A DNA stretch of 64,000 nt from Desulfurivibrionaceae bacterium (GCA_030145275.1 JAQYVV010000001.1:275269-339268); one strand, 5' to 3'. Counted from the first letter of the stretch, positions 44,733-53,792 are shown. Made by a program: numbers and translations. The notes: generated from the letters alone by a model not told the origin.

Positions 44733-46196
44733 CTACGCCGTCACTTTCCAGGTGGTGCCCTCAGGGCTGTCTTTGAGTTCGATTCTTTTTTCTAGTAATT
44801 GGTCTCTGATTTCATCTGCTCTGGCCCAATTTTTATTGGCACGGGCCTCTAGTCTTTCTGCAATAAGCTGCTCTAATTCTTCCTCCGTCATAGAAACGAG
44901 GCTAAGATGTTGGGCCTGAACCTCTTGGATGAATTTGTTTGGGTCAAGGCGAAGCAGTCCCATGATGTTTGCAAGCTCTGTTACTGTTTTTGCGCCGTTT
45001 TGAAGCAGATCTATGTCATTATTGTTTGGTTTTTTTGCTAAGGTCTGTCTTATCCGGTTTAAGGTTTTTACCGTTTCGAACAGGGTGCCGAGGGCTTGGG
45101 CCGTATTGAAATCATTGTCCATGGCGGTGTTGAAACGTTCAGGCAGGCTGCGTAGTATTTCAGCCTCTTTTTCCGATGAAATTTGTTTCCCCTCGTCGTG
45201 TCCTGGCGGCAAGTTTGTGCAGTCTAGCATGCAGTTATATAGGCGAGTGAGGCCGGACATGGCATCGTGCAAAGAATCTTCGGAATAATCCAGGGGGTGA
45301 CGGTATTGGGTTGAGAAGACTGCAAGTCGCAATGCTTCCGGATGGTGCTCTTTTAACACTTCCCTGATGGTCAAGAAATTGTTCAGGGATTTTGACATCT
45401 TTTCTTCACTTATGGTTACAAAGGCGTGGTGAATCCAGGTCGTGACAAATGGTTTTCCTGAGGCCGCTTCACTCTGGGCCACTTCGTTTTCGTGGTGGGG
45501 AAAGACAAGGTCCTCGCCACCTCCGTGTATGTCGAAGCTCTCACCCAGATATTTTCGACTCATGGCGGAACACTCAATGTGCCAGCCAGGTCGGCCTGGT
45601 CCCCAAGGGCTGTCCCATACAGGCTCGCCTGGCTTACTGCCTTTCCAGAGGGCGAAGTCCATGGGGTTCTTTTTCTTGTCGTTTATTGTAATGCGGGCGC
45701 CTGCCTGTAGATCTTCAAGGTTTCTACCTGATAAGGCGCCGTATTTGGGGAACTTTGCTACTTCAAAATAAACATCGCCATCCGCTTGATAGGCAATTCC
45801 TTTTTCTTCAAGATCTTTGACTATATCTATTATGTCCTGGATGTGCTCTGTTGCTTTGGGCTCAGCAGTTGGTGTGCCGATTCCAAGCGTTTTCATGTCT
45901 GTGTAGAATTCATCAATAAATTTTTCAGCCAGTTCAGTGCATGTCGTATTTTGTTCATTTGCCCGCTTGATAATTTTGTCATCGATATCGGTGAAATTAC
46001 GGATGTAGGTAACCTTGTAACCACTGTGTTTAAGATAATTAACCATCATATCAAAAACTAAGGCGGATCTGGCGTGACCGATGTGGCAGAAATCATATGA
46101 AGTGATTCCGCAAACGTACATTTTAACGTGTCCGGGCTCAAGGGGGACAAAAAGTTCCTTGTTCCTGGTTTTAGTGTTATATATGTGCAAACTCAT
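44733..46196 (-). CDS. cysS: Cysteinyl-tRNA synthetase
   Basis: A 487-residue class I synthetase. The HIGH box is CHIGHARSALVF, the KMSKS box is EKMSKSLNNFL, and the zinc-site region includes CGITSYDFCHIGH and WHIECSAMS. It charges tRNA-Cys. Length and motif spacing are normal, and the start at 46196 matches the family N-terminus (LHIYNTKTRNKELF). It appears monocistronic, and a palindrome follows its stop codon. Confidence 0.97.
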   Translation of the reverse strand: MSLHIYNTKTRNKELFVPLEPGHVKMYVCGITSYDFCHIGHARSALVFDMMVNYLKHSGYKVTYIRNFTDIDDKIIKRANEQNTTCTELAEKFIDEFYTDMKTLGIGTPTAEPKATEHIQDIIDIVKDLEEKGIAYQADGDVYFEVAKFPKYGALSGRNLEDLQAGARITINDKKKNPMDFALWKGSKPGEPVWDSPWGPGRPGWHIECSAMSRKYLGESFDIHGGGEDLVFPHHENEVAQSEAASGKPFVTTWIHHAFVTISEEKMSKSLNNFLTIREVLKEHHPEALRLAVFSTQYRHPLDYSEDSLHDAMSGLTRLYNCMLDCTNLPPGHDEGKQISSEKEAEILRSLPERFNTAMDNDFNTAQALGTLFETVKTLNRIRQTLAKKPNNNDIDLLQNGAKTVTELANIMGLLRLDPNKFIQEVQAQHLSLVSMTEEELEQLIAERLEARANKNWARADEIRDQLLEKRIELKDSPEGTTWKVTA

Positions 46197-46357
46197 TGTA
46201 TCTTAGTGTCTCCGGTTTAAAATTTCAGCTGGATATGGTAGATAGCATAAACTCTATACTATAATTTTATAAAGAATTATTTCAAGAAAATCTGTCAGTT
46301 TAACAAAAAATCGGAAAGGGTTCATTAATAATATTTACGAGAAAGGAGCACTTATAA

Positions 46358-46804
46358 ATGTCGATAATTGAAGAGAAAAAACTGTCAACTGGTGCAGTGA
46401 TGACCATTACGGATGAATCAAAAAAGCTTGCCGCAGATCGATGGTTGGTCAAGCTGCAGTGTGTCGTGACGATTCCCTGGGCTGAATGGATGGATCAATA
46501 TTTAGATAAAAATGATGGGTCTTATGAAGATGTTCGCACAAGTATAGAGCCAATAATGTATGAAATGGTCAAAGAACGAAATTTTATCGATCATAGTGAG
46601 AAAGAAGAAATGCTATTGGATATACAAGCTAAGATTCATGAAAATATAGGCCAGTATGTTGATAGACCCGATTTTAGCAATAAGGTTTTCCATAAACAAC
46701 TGCAGGAATGGCGCGACACACAAAGATTGATGGCATCTATGCCGCTTGAGAATGAACTCGGAGATGTTGAGGAACCAGACGATTTCTCGGCATGTTTCAA
46801 GTGA
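46358..46804 (+). CDS. Conserved protein of unknown function
   Basis: A 148-residue acidic, soluble protein with no signal peptide or known motif. The N-terminal part may be a beta-rich domain (TGAVMTITDESKKLAADRWLVKL) followed by helices, ending in an acidic tail (NELGDVEEPDDFSACFK). GAAAGGAG, eight bases before the ATG, is a strong ribosome binding site and supports a real gene. It lies between cysS and serA; no function is proposed. Confidence 0.7.
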   Translation: MSIIEEKKLSTGAVMTITDESKKLAADRWLVKLQCVVTIPWAEWMDQYLDKNDGSYEDVRTSIEPIMYEMVKERNFIDHSEKEEMLLDIQAKIHENIGQYVDRPDFSNKVFHKQLQEWRDTQRLMASMPLENELGDVEEPDDFSACFK

Positions 46805-46820
46805 TTGTCCTTAAATAATC

Positions 46821-46849
46821 TTGACAAAATCGGCCAATAGCATCATATT
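46821..46849 (+). promoter_or_regulatory. Sigma-70-type promoter of serA
   Basis: TTGACA (46821-46826) and CATATT (46844-46849) are spaced 17 bases apart, 86 bases before the preferred serA ATG. The -35 box is perfect and the -10 box differs from consensus in two positions. It probably drives serA and the genes after it. Confidence 0.6.
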
Positions 46850-46934
46850 GTCGGTTTTTCCTACGAAAGGCTGTGGTTAAAAGTCGCCTTAATACTAAAT
46901 AAAAGTGATAGGTCTTCCCATAAGAGGTGTAACG

Positions 46935-48527
46935 ATGAAGGTATTAATTAGTGATAATCTTGCTCCGGTTGGCGCAGAAATCCTTGAAAGAGCAGGATTG
47001 GAAGTTGATATAAATACAGGACTGGCACCTGAAGAACTGAAGAAAATTATAGGCAACTATGATGGTCTTGTAATCAGAAGTGCAACCAAGGTCACAGAAG
47101 AGATCATTGATGCGGCTGATAATTTAAAAGTCGTGGGTCGTGCTGGTATTGGTCTTGATAATGTTGATATTCCAACTGCCAGCAAGAAAGGCATTGTGGT
47201 TATGAACGCTCCTGACGGCAATGCAACAACTGCAGCCGAGCACGCCATCGCTATGATGATGTCGTTGACCAGGAATATACCCCAGGCGACCGCTTCCATG
47301 AAAGCCGGGAAATGGGAGAAAAAGAAATTCGGTGGTCGTGAAGTTACCGGAAAGACTTTAGGTATCGTAGGTATCGGACGGATTGGTTCAATTGTGGCGG
47401 ACAGAGCCCACGGACTGCGCATGAAGGTAATTGCTTTTGATCCCCATATGCCTAAAGAACTGGTCGATAAGATCGGGGTGGAATTGGTCAGCCTTGATGA
47501 ACTGTGCAAAAGAGCTGACTATATTTCCGTTCATGTGCCATACACCAAGGAAACTGCCAAATGTTTGAGCACCGAGCAGTTTAAACTGATGAAAAAAGAG
47601 GCTATGCTTATTGATTGTGCCCGTGGTGGTGTGGTTGATGAAGAGGCCCTTTATGAAGCATTAAAGAACAATAAGATAGCAGGAGCGGGTCTTGACGTAT
47701 TTGCAGTTGAACCCACAACTAATGAAAATACCCCTCTTCTTGCTCTGGATAATTTTATATGTACCCCGCATTTAGGTGCCTCGACTGCTGAAGCTCAGGA
47801 GAATGTGGCGGTTGCCATTGCCGAGCAGATGGCTGATTATCTTCTCAATCAGACGGTTACTAACGCAGTGAATGTACCATCTGTCAGTGCGGAGGTTATG
47901 TCCCAGGTTGGACCTTATCTAAATCTTGCCGACATGCTCGGTTCTTTCCATATGCAGATTGCTAAGGGCGGGGTCGAAGAGATCAATATTGAATATGTGG
48001 GAGATTTGGCTGAGCTTAACACCACTCCGATAACTGTTGCCTTTTTGAAAGGGCTATTTACCCCAATCCTGAAAGATGCGGTGAATTTTATTAATGCACC
48101 TATGATTGCAAAAGATAGAGGTATTCGGGTTGTTGAGTCAAAAACACAAAGTTCGGATGATTTCACCAGCCTGCTAAAGGTTAAAGTGACTACTTCCGAG
48201 GGTGAAAATATCCTTGCTGGTACAGTATTTGGAAAAAACGAACCAAGGCTTGTGCGCTTGAACACCTTCAGACTCGAAGCTTTGCCTGCCGGCCCTATGC
48301 TTTATGTGCATAACAATGATGTCCCTGGCGTCATTGGTGCTATTGGTACAAAAATAGGGAGTTTTGGCGTAAATATTGCCAACATGACTGTGGGAGCTGA
48401 AGCAGAAAAAGGTGTCAATGTCATTTTGCTAAATACCGGTACTCTGTTGAGCAAAGATCAGCTTCAGGGAATTTCTGAACTTGATAGTGTCAATAGTGCT
48501 ATGGCGCTGGAACTTCCAGCGCAGTAA
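46935..48527 (+). CDS. serA: D-3-phosphoglycerate dehydrogenase, SerA
   Basis: A 530-residue long-form SerA: GKTLGIVGIGRIGSIVADRA binds NAD, DCARGGVVDEEALYEAL and CTPHLGASTAEA carry the catalytic residues, then an intervening domain and a C-terminal ACT domain (LYVHNNDVPGVIGAIGTKIG), the usual serine feedback site. It makes 3-phosphohydroxypyruvate for serine. AGAGGTG precedes the ATG at 46935. The tracked start at 46905 is a GTG without support and adds ten residues outside the family N-terminus (KVLISDNLAPVG). Confidence 0.95.
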   Translation: MKVLISDNLAPVGAEILERAGLEVDINTGLAPEELKKIIGNYDGLVIRSATKVTEEIIDAADNLKVVGRAGIGLDNVDIPTASKKGIVVMNAPDGNATTAAEHAIAMMMSLTRNIPQATASMKAGKWEKKKFGGREVTGKTLGIVGIGRIGSIVADRAHGLRMKVIAFDPHMPKELVDKIGVELVSLDELCKRADYISVHVPYTKETAKCLSTEQFKLMKKEAMLIDCARGGVVDEEALYEALKNNKIAGAGLDVFAVEPTTNENTPLLALDNFICTPHLGASTAEAQENVAVAIAEQMADYLLNQTVTNAVNVPSVSAEVMSQVGPYLNLADMLGSFHMQIAKGGVEEINIEYVGDLAELNTTPITVAFLKGLFTPILKDAVNFINAPMIAKDRGIRVVESKTQSSDDFTSLLKVKVTTSEGENILAGTVFGKNEPRLVRLNTFRLEALPAGPMLYVHNNDVPGVIGAIGTKIGSFGVNIANMTVGAEAEKGVNVILLNTGTLLSKDQLQGISELDSVNSAMALELPAQ

Positions 48528-48547
48528 TAAATTCTGTGGAGTCGGCC

Positions 48548-48856
48548 ATGAGTAGTGAAAAGAAAAAATGCTGCCCGGAAGGGATGGTTAAAAAAGATGG
48601 CAAATGTGTTCTGCCGGATGTGACCTTTACCTCTTTTTTTATGGCCCTAAACACCTCTACTCTTTTTCACCTTGGTGAGATAGCAGATCCTAGCACCGGG
48701 AATAAACATAAAGATATCTCCATGGCTAAACATACAATAGACACGATGCTCCTTTTGCAAAAAAAGACAGAGGGTAATTTAAGCCAAGAAGAAAAAGAAC
48801 TTGTTGAAACCAGTCTGTATGATCTTCAAATGCGTTTTGTGAATGCAAATAAGTAG
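48548..48856 (+). CDS. DUF1844 domain protein
   Basis: About 102 residues from the ATG at 48548. A short cysteine-containing N-terminus (CCPEGMVKKDGKCVLPDV) is followed by the DUF1844 helical domain (FTSFFMALNTSTLFHLGEIADP, HTIDTMLLLQKKT). The function is unknown; the family is conserved in Deltaproteobacteria and other phyla. The tracked start at 48536 is a GTG and less likely. A mobile palindrome begins on the last base of its TAG stop codon. Confidence 0.83.
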   Translation: MSSEKKKCCPEGMVKKDGKCVLPDVTFTSFFMALNTSTLFHLGEIADPSTGNKHKDISMAKHTIDTMLLLQKKTEGNLSQEEKELVETSLYDLQMRFVNANK

Positions 48857-49010
48857 TAAATATTCGGGTTAGCACCTCATCTTCGCCCATTTGGTCCGGT
48901 TCGAGTAGCACAAGTACGCTTCACCGGCCCAAATGAACAAATATGAGGCACTACCCCAAACATTTAAATTCCCGGTTTATGGTAAATTTTAGCACAACCC
49001 GAATATTTAC
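48856..49010. mobile_element. GTAAATATTCGGGTT palindromic element with perfect 8-bp duplication
   Basis: A 155-bp element with perfect 15-base terminal inverted repeats (GTAAATATTCGGGTT at 48856-48870 and AACCCGAATATTTAC at 48996-49010), flanked by AATAAGTA on both sides (48848-48855 and 49011-49018). The interior hairpin CATCTTCGCCCATTTGG is related to the elements at 35643 and 63857. It inserted exactly into the TAG stop codon of the DUF1844 gene: the duplicated octamer ends with TA and the element supplies G. There is no ORF. Confidence 0.88.
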
Positions 49011-49091
49011 AATAAGTAGTACCTGCATTGAAAAATATGGCCATCATATAATGATTTCTTTGTTTCAGTCCAGAGACCTTGCTGAAGTTAT

Positions 49092-50018
49092 ATGATTGCT
49101 GGCAATATAGAAATACTGGCGCCTGCAAAAATAAATCTCTACTTATCCATTAAGAGAAAACGGCAGGATGGTTATCATGAACTTGAAACGGTTATGCAGA
49201 AAATCAATCTTGCTGACCGAGTTACCCTGACCAGGGTTGATTCCGGGATATCACTCAGATGTGTACAGGGGCAAAATGGGGCGCTTACAGATTGTAGCGT
49301 TCCTGGTGACGAGACAAACCTAGCTTATCGAGCGGCCTCCGTCTTTTTTGCTGAGGCTGGATGTGACGGGGGAGTTACAATATCCTTGGAAAAAAATATT
49401 CCAGTTGCTGCTGGACTTGGTGGCGGCAGCAGTGATGCCGCTGCGGTTCTTTCTGGTCTATCTCATTTGTTCCCGGAAAAAGTATCTTACAAAAAAATGT
49501 TGGAATTAGGCGGCACCCTTGGGGCCGATGTCCCATTCTTTGTTGATTCGTCAGCAGCTGTGCTTGCTAGTGGGATTGGTGATGTGCTGCAGCCGATAAC
49601 GCCATTAGACCGATGTTGGATTGTCCTGGTTAATCCTGGTTTTCCTGTGTCTACGAAATGGGTGTATGACAATTTTGCGTTGACATCCGGGGATAATCCA
49701 TATACTTTAGGCGCCAACTTTTTTCTTAACAAGAAACTAGATTGGTTCTCTGCAATGTCTGCTGATTTGGCAAGGTGTTCAGTGGCCTCACTGTATAATG
49801 ACCTTGAAATGGTCACTGAGGGTAAATATCCTGAGATTGCCCAGTGTAAGCAGCGCCTCATTGAAGGTGGGGCCGACATTGTGCTTATGTCGGGAAGTGG
49901 ACCTACGGTATTTGGCATTTTTAGCAGTGAGCAAAAGGCTCAAGAAAGTCACGACAAGTGCAAGGAAAAATATGCTGCGGTCTTTCTGTGCCAGCCGATA
50001 TCTTTCCAGAATTCATGA
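49092..50018 (+). CDS. ispE: 4-diphosphocytidyl-2-C-methyl-D-erythritol kinase, IspE
   Basis: A 308-residue GHMP kinase: PAKINLYLSIKRKRQDGYHELETVMQKI at the N-terminus, the ATP-binding PVAAGLGGGSSDAAAVLSGL and the C-terminal LMSGSGPTVFGIF. It phosphorylates CDP-methylerythritol in the MEP isoprenoid pathway. It precedes tRNA-Gln and prs, an order known from related bacteria. A structured repeat lies 32 bases after its stop. Confidence 0.95.
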   Translation: MIAGNIEILAPAKINLYLSIKRKRQDGYHELETVMQKINLADRVTLTRVDSGISLRCVQGQNGALTDCSVPGDETNLAYRAASVFFAEAGCDGGVTISLEKNIPVAAGLGGGSSDAAAVLSGLSHLFPEKVSYKKMLELGGTLGADVPFFVDSSAAVLASGIGDVLQPITPLDRCWIVLVNPGFPVSTKWVYDNFALTSGDNPYTLGANFFLNKKLDWFSAMSADLARCSVASLYNDLEMVTEGKYPEIAQCKQRLIEGGADIVLMSGSGPTVFGIFSSEQKAQESHDKCKEKYAAVFLCQPISFQNS

Positions 50019-50050
50019 TATCATAGTGTTAAACTACTTCTATATATAAG

Positions 50051-50165
50051 TAATCCAGATAAACCGGAAATAAGTGCCTTAACAGTAGTCTTCAACATAT
50101 TGGAAGCATAATGCTTTTTTAAATTCCTGGTTTTTGTGACAGGATTCTAATTATAAGGCACTAAA
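50051..50165 (-). repeat. TTTAGTGCC/GGCAC structured repeat, minus orientation
   Basis: Read on the minus strand it starts TTTAGTGCCTTATAA, continues AATCCTGTCACAAAAA and ends GGCACTTATTTCCGG..., matching 57435-57549 closely and 43035-43150 more distantly. It sits between ispE and tRNA-Gln, ending eight bases before the tRNA. The two arms GTGCC and GGCAC pair. Confidence 0.75.
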
Positions 50166-50173
50166 TAAACTAC

Positions 50174-50248
50174 TGGGGCGTCGTCAAGCGGTAAGACACA
50201 GGCCTTTGACGCCTGCATTCGTAGGTTCGAATCCTACCGCCCCAGCCA
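50174..50248 (+). tRNA. tRNA-Gln (anticodon TTG)
   Basis: The acceptor stem TGGGGCG pairs with CGCCCCA, with discriminator G and encoded CCA (75 bases). The anticodon stem CAGGC/GCCTG encloses CTTTGAC, giving anticodon TTG for codon CAA. The T arm is TAGGTTCGAATCCTA. Only 12 bases separate it from the prs start, so it is probably cut from an ispE-tRNA-prs transcript. Confidence 0.96.
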
Positions 50249-50260
50249 AAGGAATAAACC

Positions 50261-51199
50261 ATGCTGAAAGACATGAAAGTGTTTACTGGCAATGCTAATC
50301 GGCCTTTAGCTGATGCTATTTGTCAACGTTTAAATATCCCTGTATCAGAGGCTGAGGTCAGGACTTTCAGTGATGGAGAAATTTTTGTAGAGATTGGTGA
50401 AAATGTTCGTGGACGGGATGTTTTTGTTATCCAGCCAACCTGTACCCCTGTAAACGACCATTTGATGGAATTGATGACAATGGTTGATGCTCTACGTCGT
50501 GCTTCAGCCCGTAGAATAACGGCGGTGATGCCATACTATGGTTATGCGCGCCAGGATAGAAAAGTTGCTCCAAGGGTGCCGATTACAGCTAAAATTGTTG
50601 CAGAGATGCTGATGGTGGTTGGTGTGCGTCGTGTCCTTACCATGGACCTGCATGCCGGTCAAATTCAGGGATTTTTTAATATTCCGGTTGATAATCTCTT
50701 TGCTGCCCCGGTCCTGTTGGAATATTTAACTGACGAATTTAAAGATATAATAATGGTCTCTCCAGATGCTGGAGGAACAGAAAGAACCAGAGCCTTTGCG
50801 AAGCGACTTGATAGCGATCTTGCTATTATTGATAAGCGTAGAGAGCGGGCTAATGAGTGCAACGCCATGAATGTTATTGGTGATGTTGCCGGTAAGACAG
50901 CAGTATTGCTTGATGATATGGTTGATACGGCAGGGACACTATGTTCCGCTGCCGATATCTTAATTGAAAAAGGGGCCAACGCTGTTTATGCATTTTGTTC
51001 CCATGGCGTATTGTCTGGTCCAGCAATTGAAAGGTTGGAAGCGTCTAAAATTTCCAAACTTGTTATTACTGATTCTATTCCGTTGAGTGAAAAAGCAAAG
51101 CAGTGCTCTAAAATTAAAGTCCTGTCAGTAGCACCGTTGTTGGCCAATGCGATTGATAGAATACATAATGAGGATTCAGTCAGTTCACTGTTTGTCTGA
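50261..51199 (+). CDS. prs: Ribose-phosphate pyrophosphokinase, Prs
   Basis: A 312-residue PRPP synthetase with the flexible-loop and binding motifs [23 protein letters not shown] and [18 protein letters not shown] (PRPP-binding loop). It makes PRPP for nucleotide, His and Trp synthesis. The ATG at 50261 is close to the tRNA; the ATG at 50273 ([10 protein letters not shown]) fits the family N-terminus slightly better. It is followed 48 bases later by rplY. Confidence 0.96.
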   Translation: MLKDMKVFTGNANRPLADAICQRLNIPVSEAEVRTFSDGEIFVEIGENVRGRDVFVIQPTCTPVNDHLMELMTMVDALRRASARRITAVMPYYGYARQDRKVAPRVPITAKIVAEMLMVVGVRRVLTMDLHAGQIQGFFNIPVDNLFAAPVLLEYLTDEFKDIIMVSPDAGGTERTRAFAKRLDSDLAIIDKRRERANECNAMNVIGDVAGKTAVLLDDMVDTAGTLCSAADILIEKGANAVYAFCSHGVLSGPAIERLEASKISKLVITDSIPLSEKAKQCSKIKVLSVAPLLANAIDRIHNEDSVSSLFV

Positions 51200-51247
51200 G
51201 ATTGTCGAAAATTTAAAATATACATTTGTTATTAGGAGGATGTTGGG

Positions 51248-51892
51248 ATGTTACAATACGATTTAAGCGCACAGGAAAGAGGTTCATTTGGAAAGGGTGC
51301 GTCAAAAAATTTAAGAAAAGCTGGTAAAACTCCGGCCATAATGTATGGCCCCAAAACTGAACCTTTGGCCCTTGCAATCGAGACCAAGGAGTTGATGAAA
51401 GCCCTATTGGATCTGCAAAGAAGAAACGCCGTGTTTAATATTGATGTGGAGGGCGAAGGCGCAACTTCCAAGCGACACGTTATGGTCAAAGAAATACAGA
51501 CAGAGCCTGTCAAGGATACCTTGGTTCATGCAGACTTTTGTGAGGTAGCTTTGGATCAGCCGATTGTTTTACAGGTTCCAGTCAAGTACACTGGAATTGC
51601 CAAAGGCGTGGAGTTGGGTGGTGAATTGGTTGTTAATTTGGCATCCGTCACGGTTCAGGGCCTTGTTCTTGATGTTCCTGATTACTTTGAGGTAGACGTG
51701 AGCTCTCTTCTTATGAGTGAAAGTGTCACCTGTGCTGACCTAACGGTTGCCGGCAATGTTGAGCTTATTAACGGTAAAGATGAGGTTTGTGCTTCCATTC
51801 AGGTAGCTAAGGTTGTTGTGGAAGAAGAGGAAGAAGAAACAGCAGAGGCATCAGAGGCCGAAGAAGGACAGGAAGAGGCTGCCCCTGAGTAA
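51248..51892 (+). CDS. rplY: Ribosomal protein bL25, long CTC/TL5 form
   Basis: A 214-residue protein: the N-terminal 5S-rRNA-binding domain (LSAQERGSFGKGASKNLRKAGKTPAIMYG) and the C-terminal beta domain of the CTC type, ending with an acidic tail rich in Glu (EEEEEETAEASEAEEGQEEAAPE). AGGAGG, seven bases before the ATG, is an ideal ribosome binding site. A mobile palindrome follows its TAA after only an 8-base duplicated octamer. Confidence 0.95.
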   Translation: MLQYDLSAQERGSFGKGASKNLRKAGKTPAIMYGPKTEPLALAIETKELMKALLDLQRRNAVFNIDVEGEGATSKRHVMVKEIQTEPVKDTLVHADFCEVALDQPIVLQVPVKYTGIAKGVELGGELVVNLASVTVQGLVLDVPDYFEVDVSSLLMSESVTCADLTVAGNVELINGKDEVCASIQVAKVVVEEEEEETAEASEAEEGQEEAAPE

Positions 51893-51900
51893 CAGAAATA

Positions 51901-52052
51901 GTAACTATTCAGCTGCACCTTATCTGCGCCCGATCAGGCCGGTCAGCATACTGATGTATAGCTGACCGCCCTGATCGAACACATCTAAGGCACATCTGAA
52001 CAGTTACGCTTGGGAGTTTACCCATGTTATGCAATTCTCTCTGAATGGTTGC
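51901..52052. mobile_element. GTAACTATT palindromic element with perfect 8-bp duplication (copy 2)
   Basis: A 152-bp element, the same length as the one at 35643. Its ends are GTAACTATTCAG and CTGAATGGTTGC (10 of 12 complementary). CAGAAATA occurs on both sides (51893-51900 and 52053-52060), and the left copy begins right after the rplY stop. The outer arms match copy 1, but the inner stem (GATCAGGCCGGTCAGC against GCTGACCGCCCTGATC) is a different sequence that still pairs. There is no ORF. Confidence 0.88.
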
Positions 52053-52088
52053 CAGAAATATTACAATTCATACATTTTTGTATACTGA

Positions 52089-52124
52089 GAAAAACCGGAA
52101 AAAGACTCCTTTTTTCGGTTTTTC
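52089..52124. terminator. Hairpin between rplY and pth
   Basis: GAAAAACCG and CGGTTTTTC form a perfect stem, continued inside by AAAAA and TTTTTT. The right arm is T-rich, so an intrinsic terminator is plausible, 62 bases before the pth start and just past the element duplication. Confidence 0.45.
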
Positions 52125-52185
52125 AATTTTAGGGCTCTGTAATATTTAACAGTTTTCGCCATTTCAATTTTTCAAAGGTGTTCAT

Positions 52186-52767
52186 TTGCATCTCATCGTT
52201 GGCCTGGGGAATCCCGGCGAGAAATATAAGAAAACCCGCCATAACGTGGGTTTTTCTTTTTTGGATCAGTTGGCTGAAAAACATAGTTTTTCATTCTCAG
52301 ATTCTAAATGGAAAGCAAAAACCTGCAAAACGATTTTATGGGGAGAGCCGGTGGTTTTGGCAAAGCCTGAAACGTTTATGAATCTCAGCGGCGAGTCTGT
52401 AGGGCGTATAGCATCCTATTTCAAGATTGCTGCCGAAAAAATTGTTGTTGTCCATGATGAGCTTGACCTACCAACAGGGCGGGTTAAAATGGTCGTGGAC
52501 CGCGGTCCCGGTGGTCATAAGGGGATTGTTTCAATAATATCTCACCTGAACAGTAAGAACTTTGCACGTATACGTATTGGAGTAGGAAGGCCGAAATCAG
52601 AAATGATGGAGGTGAGCAGTTTTGTGCTTGGGAAATTTGAGGGGGCAGAACTGCAAGACATTGAAAAGATGTATAATGACATTGAGCATGGCATGGAATT
52701 ATATGTTCATCAGGGCAGAGCGGTGGCAATGAACTTCCTTAATACAATCAAGGTAAGCGCTCCATGA
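52186..52767 (+). CDS. pth: Peptidyl-tRNA hydrolase, Pth
   Basis: A 193-residue Pth: VGLGNPGEKYKKTRHNVGF holds the catalytic histidine; KPETFMNLSGESV, VVHDELDLPTGRVKM and GPGGHKGI are conserved. It frees tRNAs from drop-off peptides. The start is TTG at 52186 with AAAGGTG six bases upstream. The last four residues (VSAP) and the stop are encoded by a mobile element inserted at 52753. Its duplicated octamer is followed at 52914 by TAG in the original frame, so the ancestral protein ended NTIK. Confidence 0.94.
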   Translation: MHLIVGLGNPGEKYKKTRHNVGFSFLDQLAEKHSFSFSDSKWKAKTCKTILWGEPVVLAKPETFMNLSGESVGRIASYFKIAAEKIVVVHDELDLPTGRVKMVVDRGPGGHKGIVSIISHLNSKNFARIRIGVGRPKSEMMEVSSFVLGKFEGAELQDIEKMYNDIEHGMELYVHQGRAVAMNFLNTIKVSAP

Positions 52768-52905
52768 ACACCCCGCTGCACGTGATCGCCCCCGTGATAT
52801 ACAGGGGGTATAATCGCGTGGCTCGATCACGCACATCGGGGTGCCCCTGAAACGCTTACGGACTCGGGGTTATGCAATCTTGGGTGTACTTAATTGATCT
52901 CTAAC
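52753..52905. mobile_element. GTAAGCG palindromic element, copy B (plus orientation)
   Basis: A 153-bp element almost identical to the reverse complement of 2464-2618. A perfect 8-bp duplication CAATCAAG flanks it (52745-52752 and 52906-52913). It landed in the last codons of pth; its left end, GTAAGCGCTCCATGA, provides the present stop codon. The interior palindrome pairs ATCGCCCCCGTGAT with related sequence around GGGGGTATAATCG. There is no ORF. Confidence 0.9.
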
Positions 52906-52940
52906 CAATCAAGTAGCTTTCTGATAGTTTTTCTTGTTGA

Positions 52941-52968
52941 TTGCATATAACTGAATATATGTTATAAT
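52941..52968 (+). promoter_or_regulatory. Extended -10 promoter upstream of the CarD gene
   Basis: TTGCAT (52941-52946) is separated by 16 bases from a perfect TATAAT (52963-52968), preceded by TG at -15/-14 (TGTTATAAT), an extended -10 element. Transcription would begin near 52975, giving a leader of about 205 bases before the CarD start. The promoter lies 28 bases after the end of the element's right duplication. Confidence 0.55.
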
Positions 52969-53181
52969 AGGGCCCATAAATATTATAGACCCATTCTGTG
53001 GCAATTTCTGAAAAGCCTTTTTTCGTTAAAGGCATCGCCGTTACCATATGTATTCACCTAATATATTCTTCTTTTTTCTAGTGTTGTCCACTGAACAAGT
53101 CAACACCTTTTCTTTTTCTAACTTAATGTCACCTGGTCCTTCTAGTTCCCGGTTGCAAAAAGTATCTATGAGGTTAATCCT

Positions 53182-53685
53182 ATGATTACAGAAACAGATT
53201 CACATGCGTTCGACATCGGTCAAATGGCAGTATACCCTGCCCATGGTGTTGGTCAGATAGAGTCCATTGAGTCCCGGGAAGTAGGCGGTATTTCCCAATC
53301 TTTTTATGTGATCCGTATTGTTGAATCAAATATGACAATAATGATTCCCACCAGCACAAGTGAAAATGTCGGTTTGAGAGCTATTATTGAAAAAGGTGAG
53401 GTAGATAAAATATTCGATATTTTGAAAAATCAGGATGTCAAAATAATGAGCCAGCCATGGAATCAGCGTTATCGTGAGTATATGGGTAAAATAAAAACTG
53501 GTTCTGTCTACGAAATAGCCGAAGTACTACGTGATTTATATATTCTGCAAGAGGACAAATCACTCTCTTTTGGAGAGAGAAAAATGATGGACACTGCCCA
53601 AAGCCTCCTTATTAAAGAAATTTCCATAGCCAACGAAATTCAGGAAGAAAAAGTAGAAGAAAACATAACACAGATTTTCTCCTGA
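53182..53685 (+). CDS. CarD family RNA-polymerase-binding regulator (CdnL-like)
   Basis: A 167-residue protein. FDIGQMAVYPAHGVGQIESIESREVGG is the N-terminal Tudor-like RNA-polymerase interaction domain; the helical C-terminus (YEIAEVLRDLYILQEDKSLSFGERKMMDTA) binds DNA upstream of the -10 box. Such proteins stabilise open complexes at rRNA and other promoters. TGAGGTTAAT before the ATG is a moderate ribosome binding site. A strong terminator follows 66 bases after the stop. Confidence 0.93.
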   Translation: MITETDSHAFDIGQMAVYPAHGVGQIESIESREVGGISQSFYVIRIVESNMTIMIPTSTSENVGLRAIIEKGEVDKIFDILKNQDVKIMSQPWNQRYREYMGKIKTGSVYEIAEVLRDLYILQEDKSLSFGERKMMDTAQSLLIKEISIANEIQEEKVEENITQIFS

Positions 53686-53751
53686 TCTCTCTTTCTTCTC
53701 TAATCTTCGCATGACCCCATGCCGCATTTTTTCCCTACCTACATTGTATTT

Positions 53752-53792
53752 AACAAACTGAAAAGGATTTTCCTTTTCAGTTTGTTGTTTTC
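53752..53792 (+). terminator. Intrinsic terminator after the CarD gene
   Basis: AACAAACTGAAAAGGA (53752-53767) and TCCTTTTCAGTTTGTT (53771-53786) pair perfectly over 16 bases with a 3-base loop, followed by GTTTTCTT. It is the clearest terminator in the window and ends the CarD unit. Confidence 0.8.

Noticed and set aside
45442-45771. Plus-strand ORFs of 80-109 codons opposite cysS
   Set aside because: They are shadows of the well-conserved cysS reading frame, without ribosome binding sites or recognisable products.
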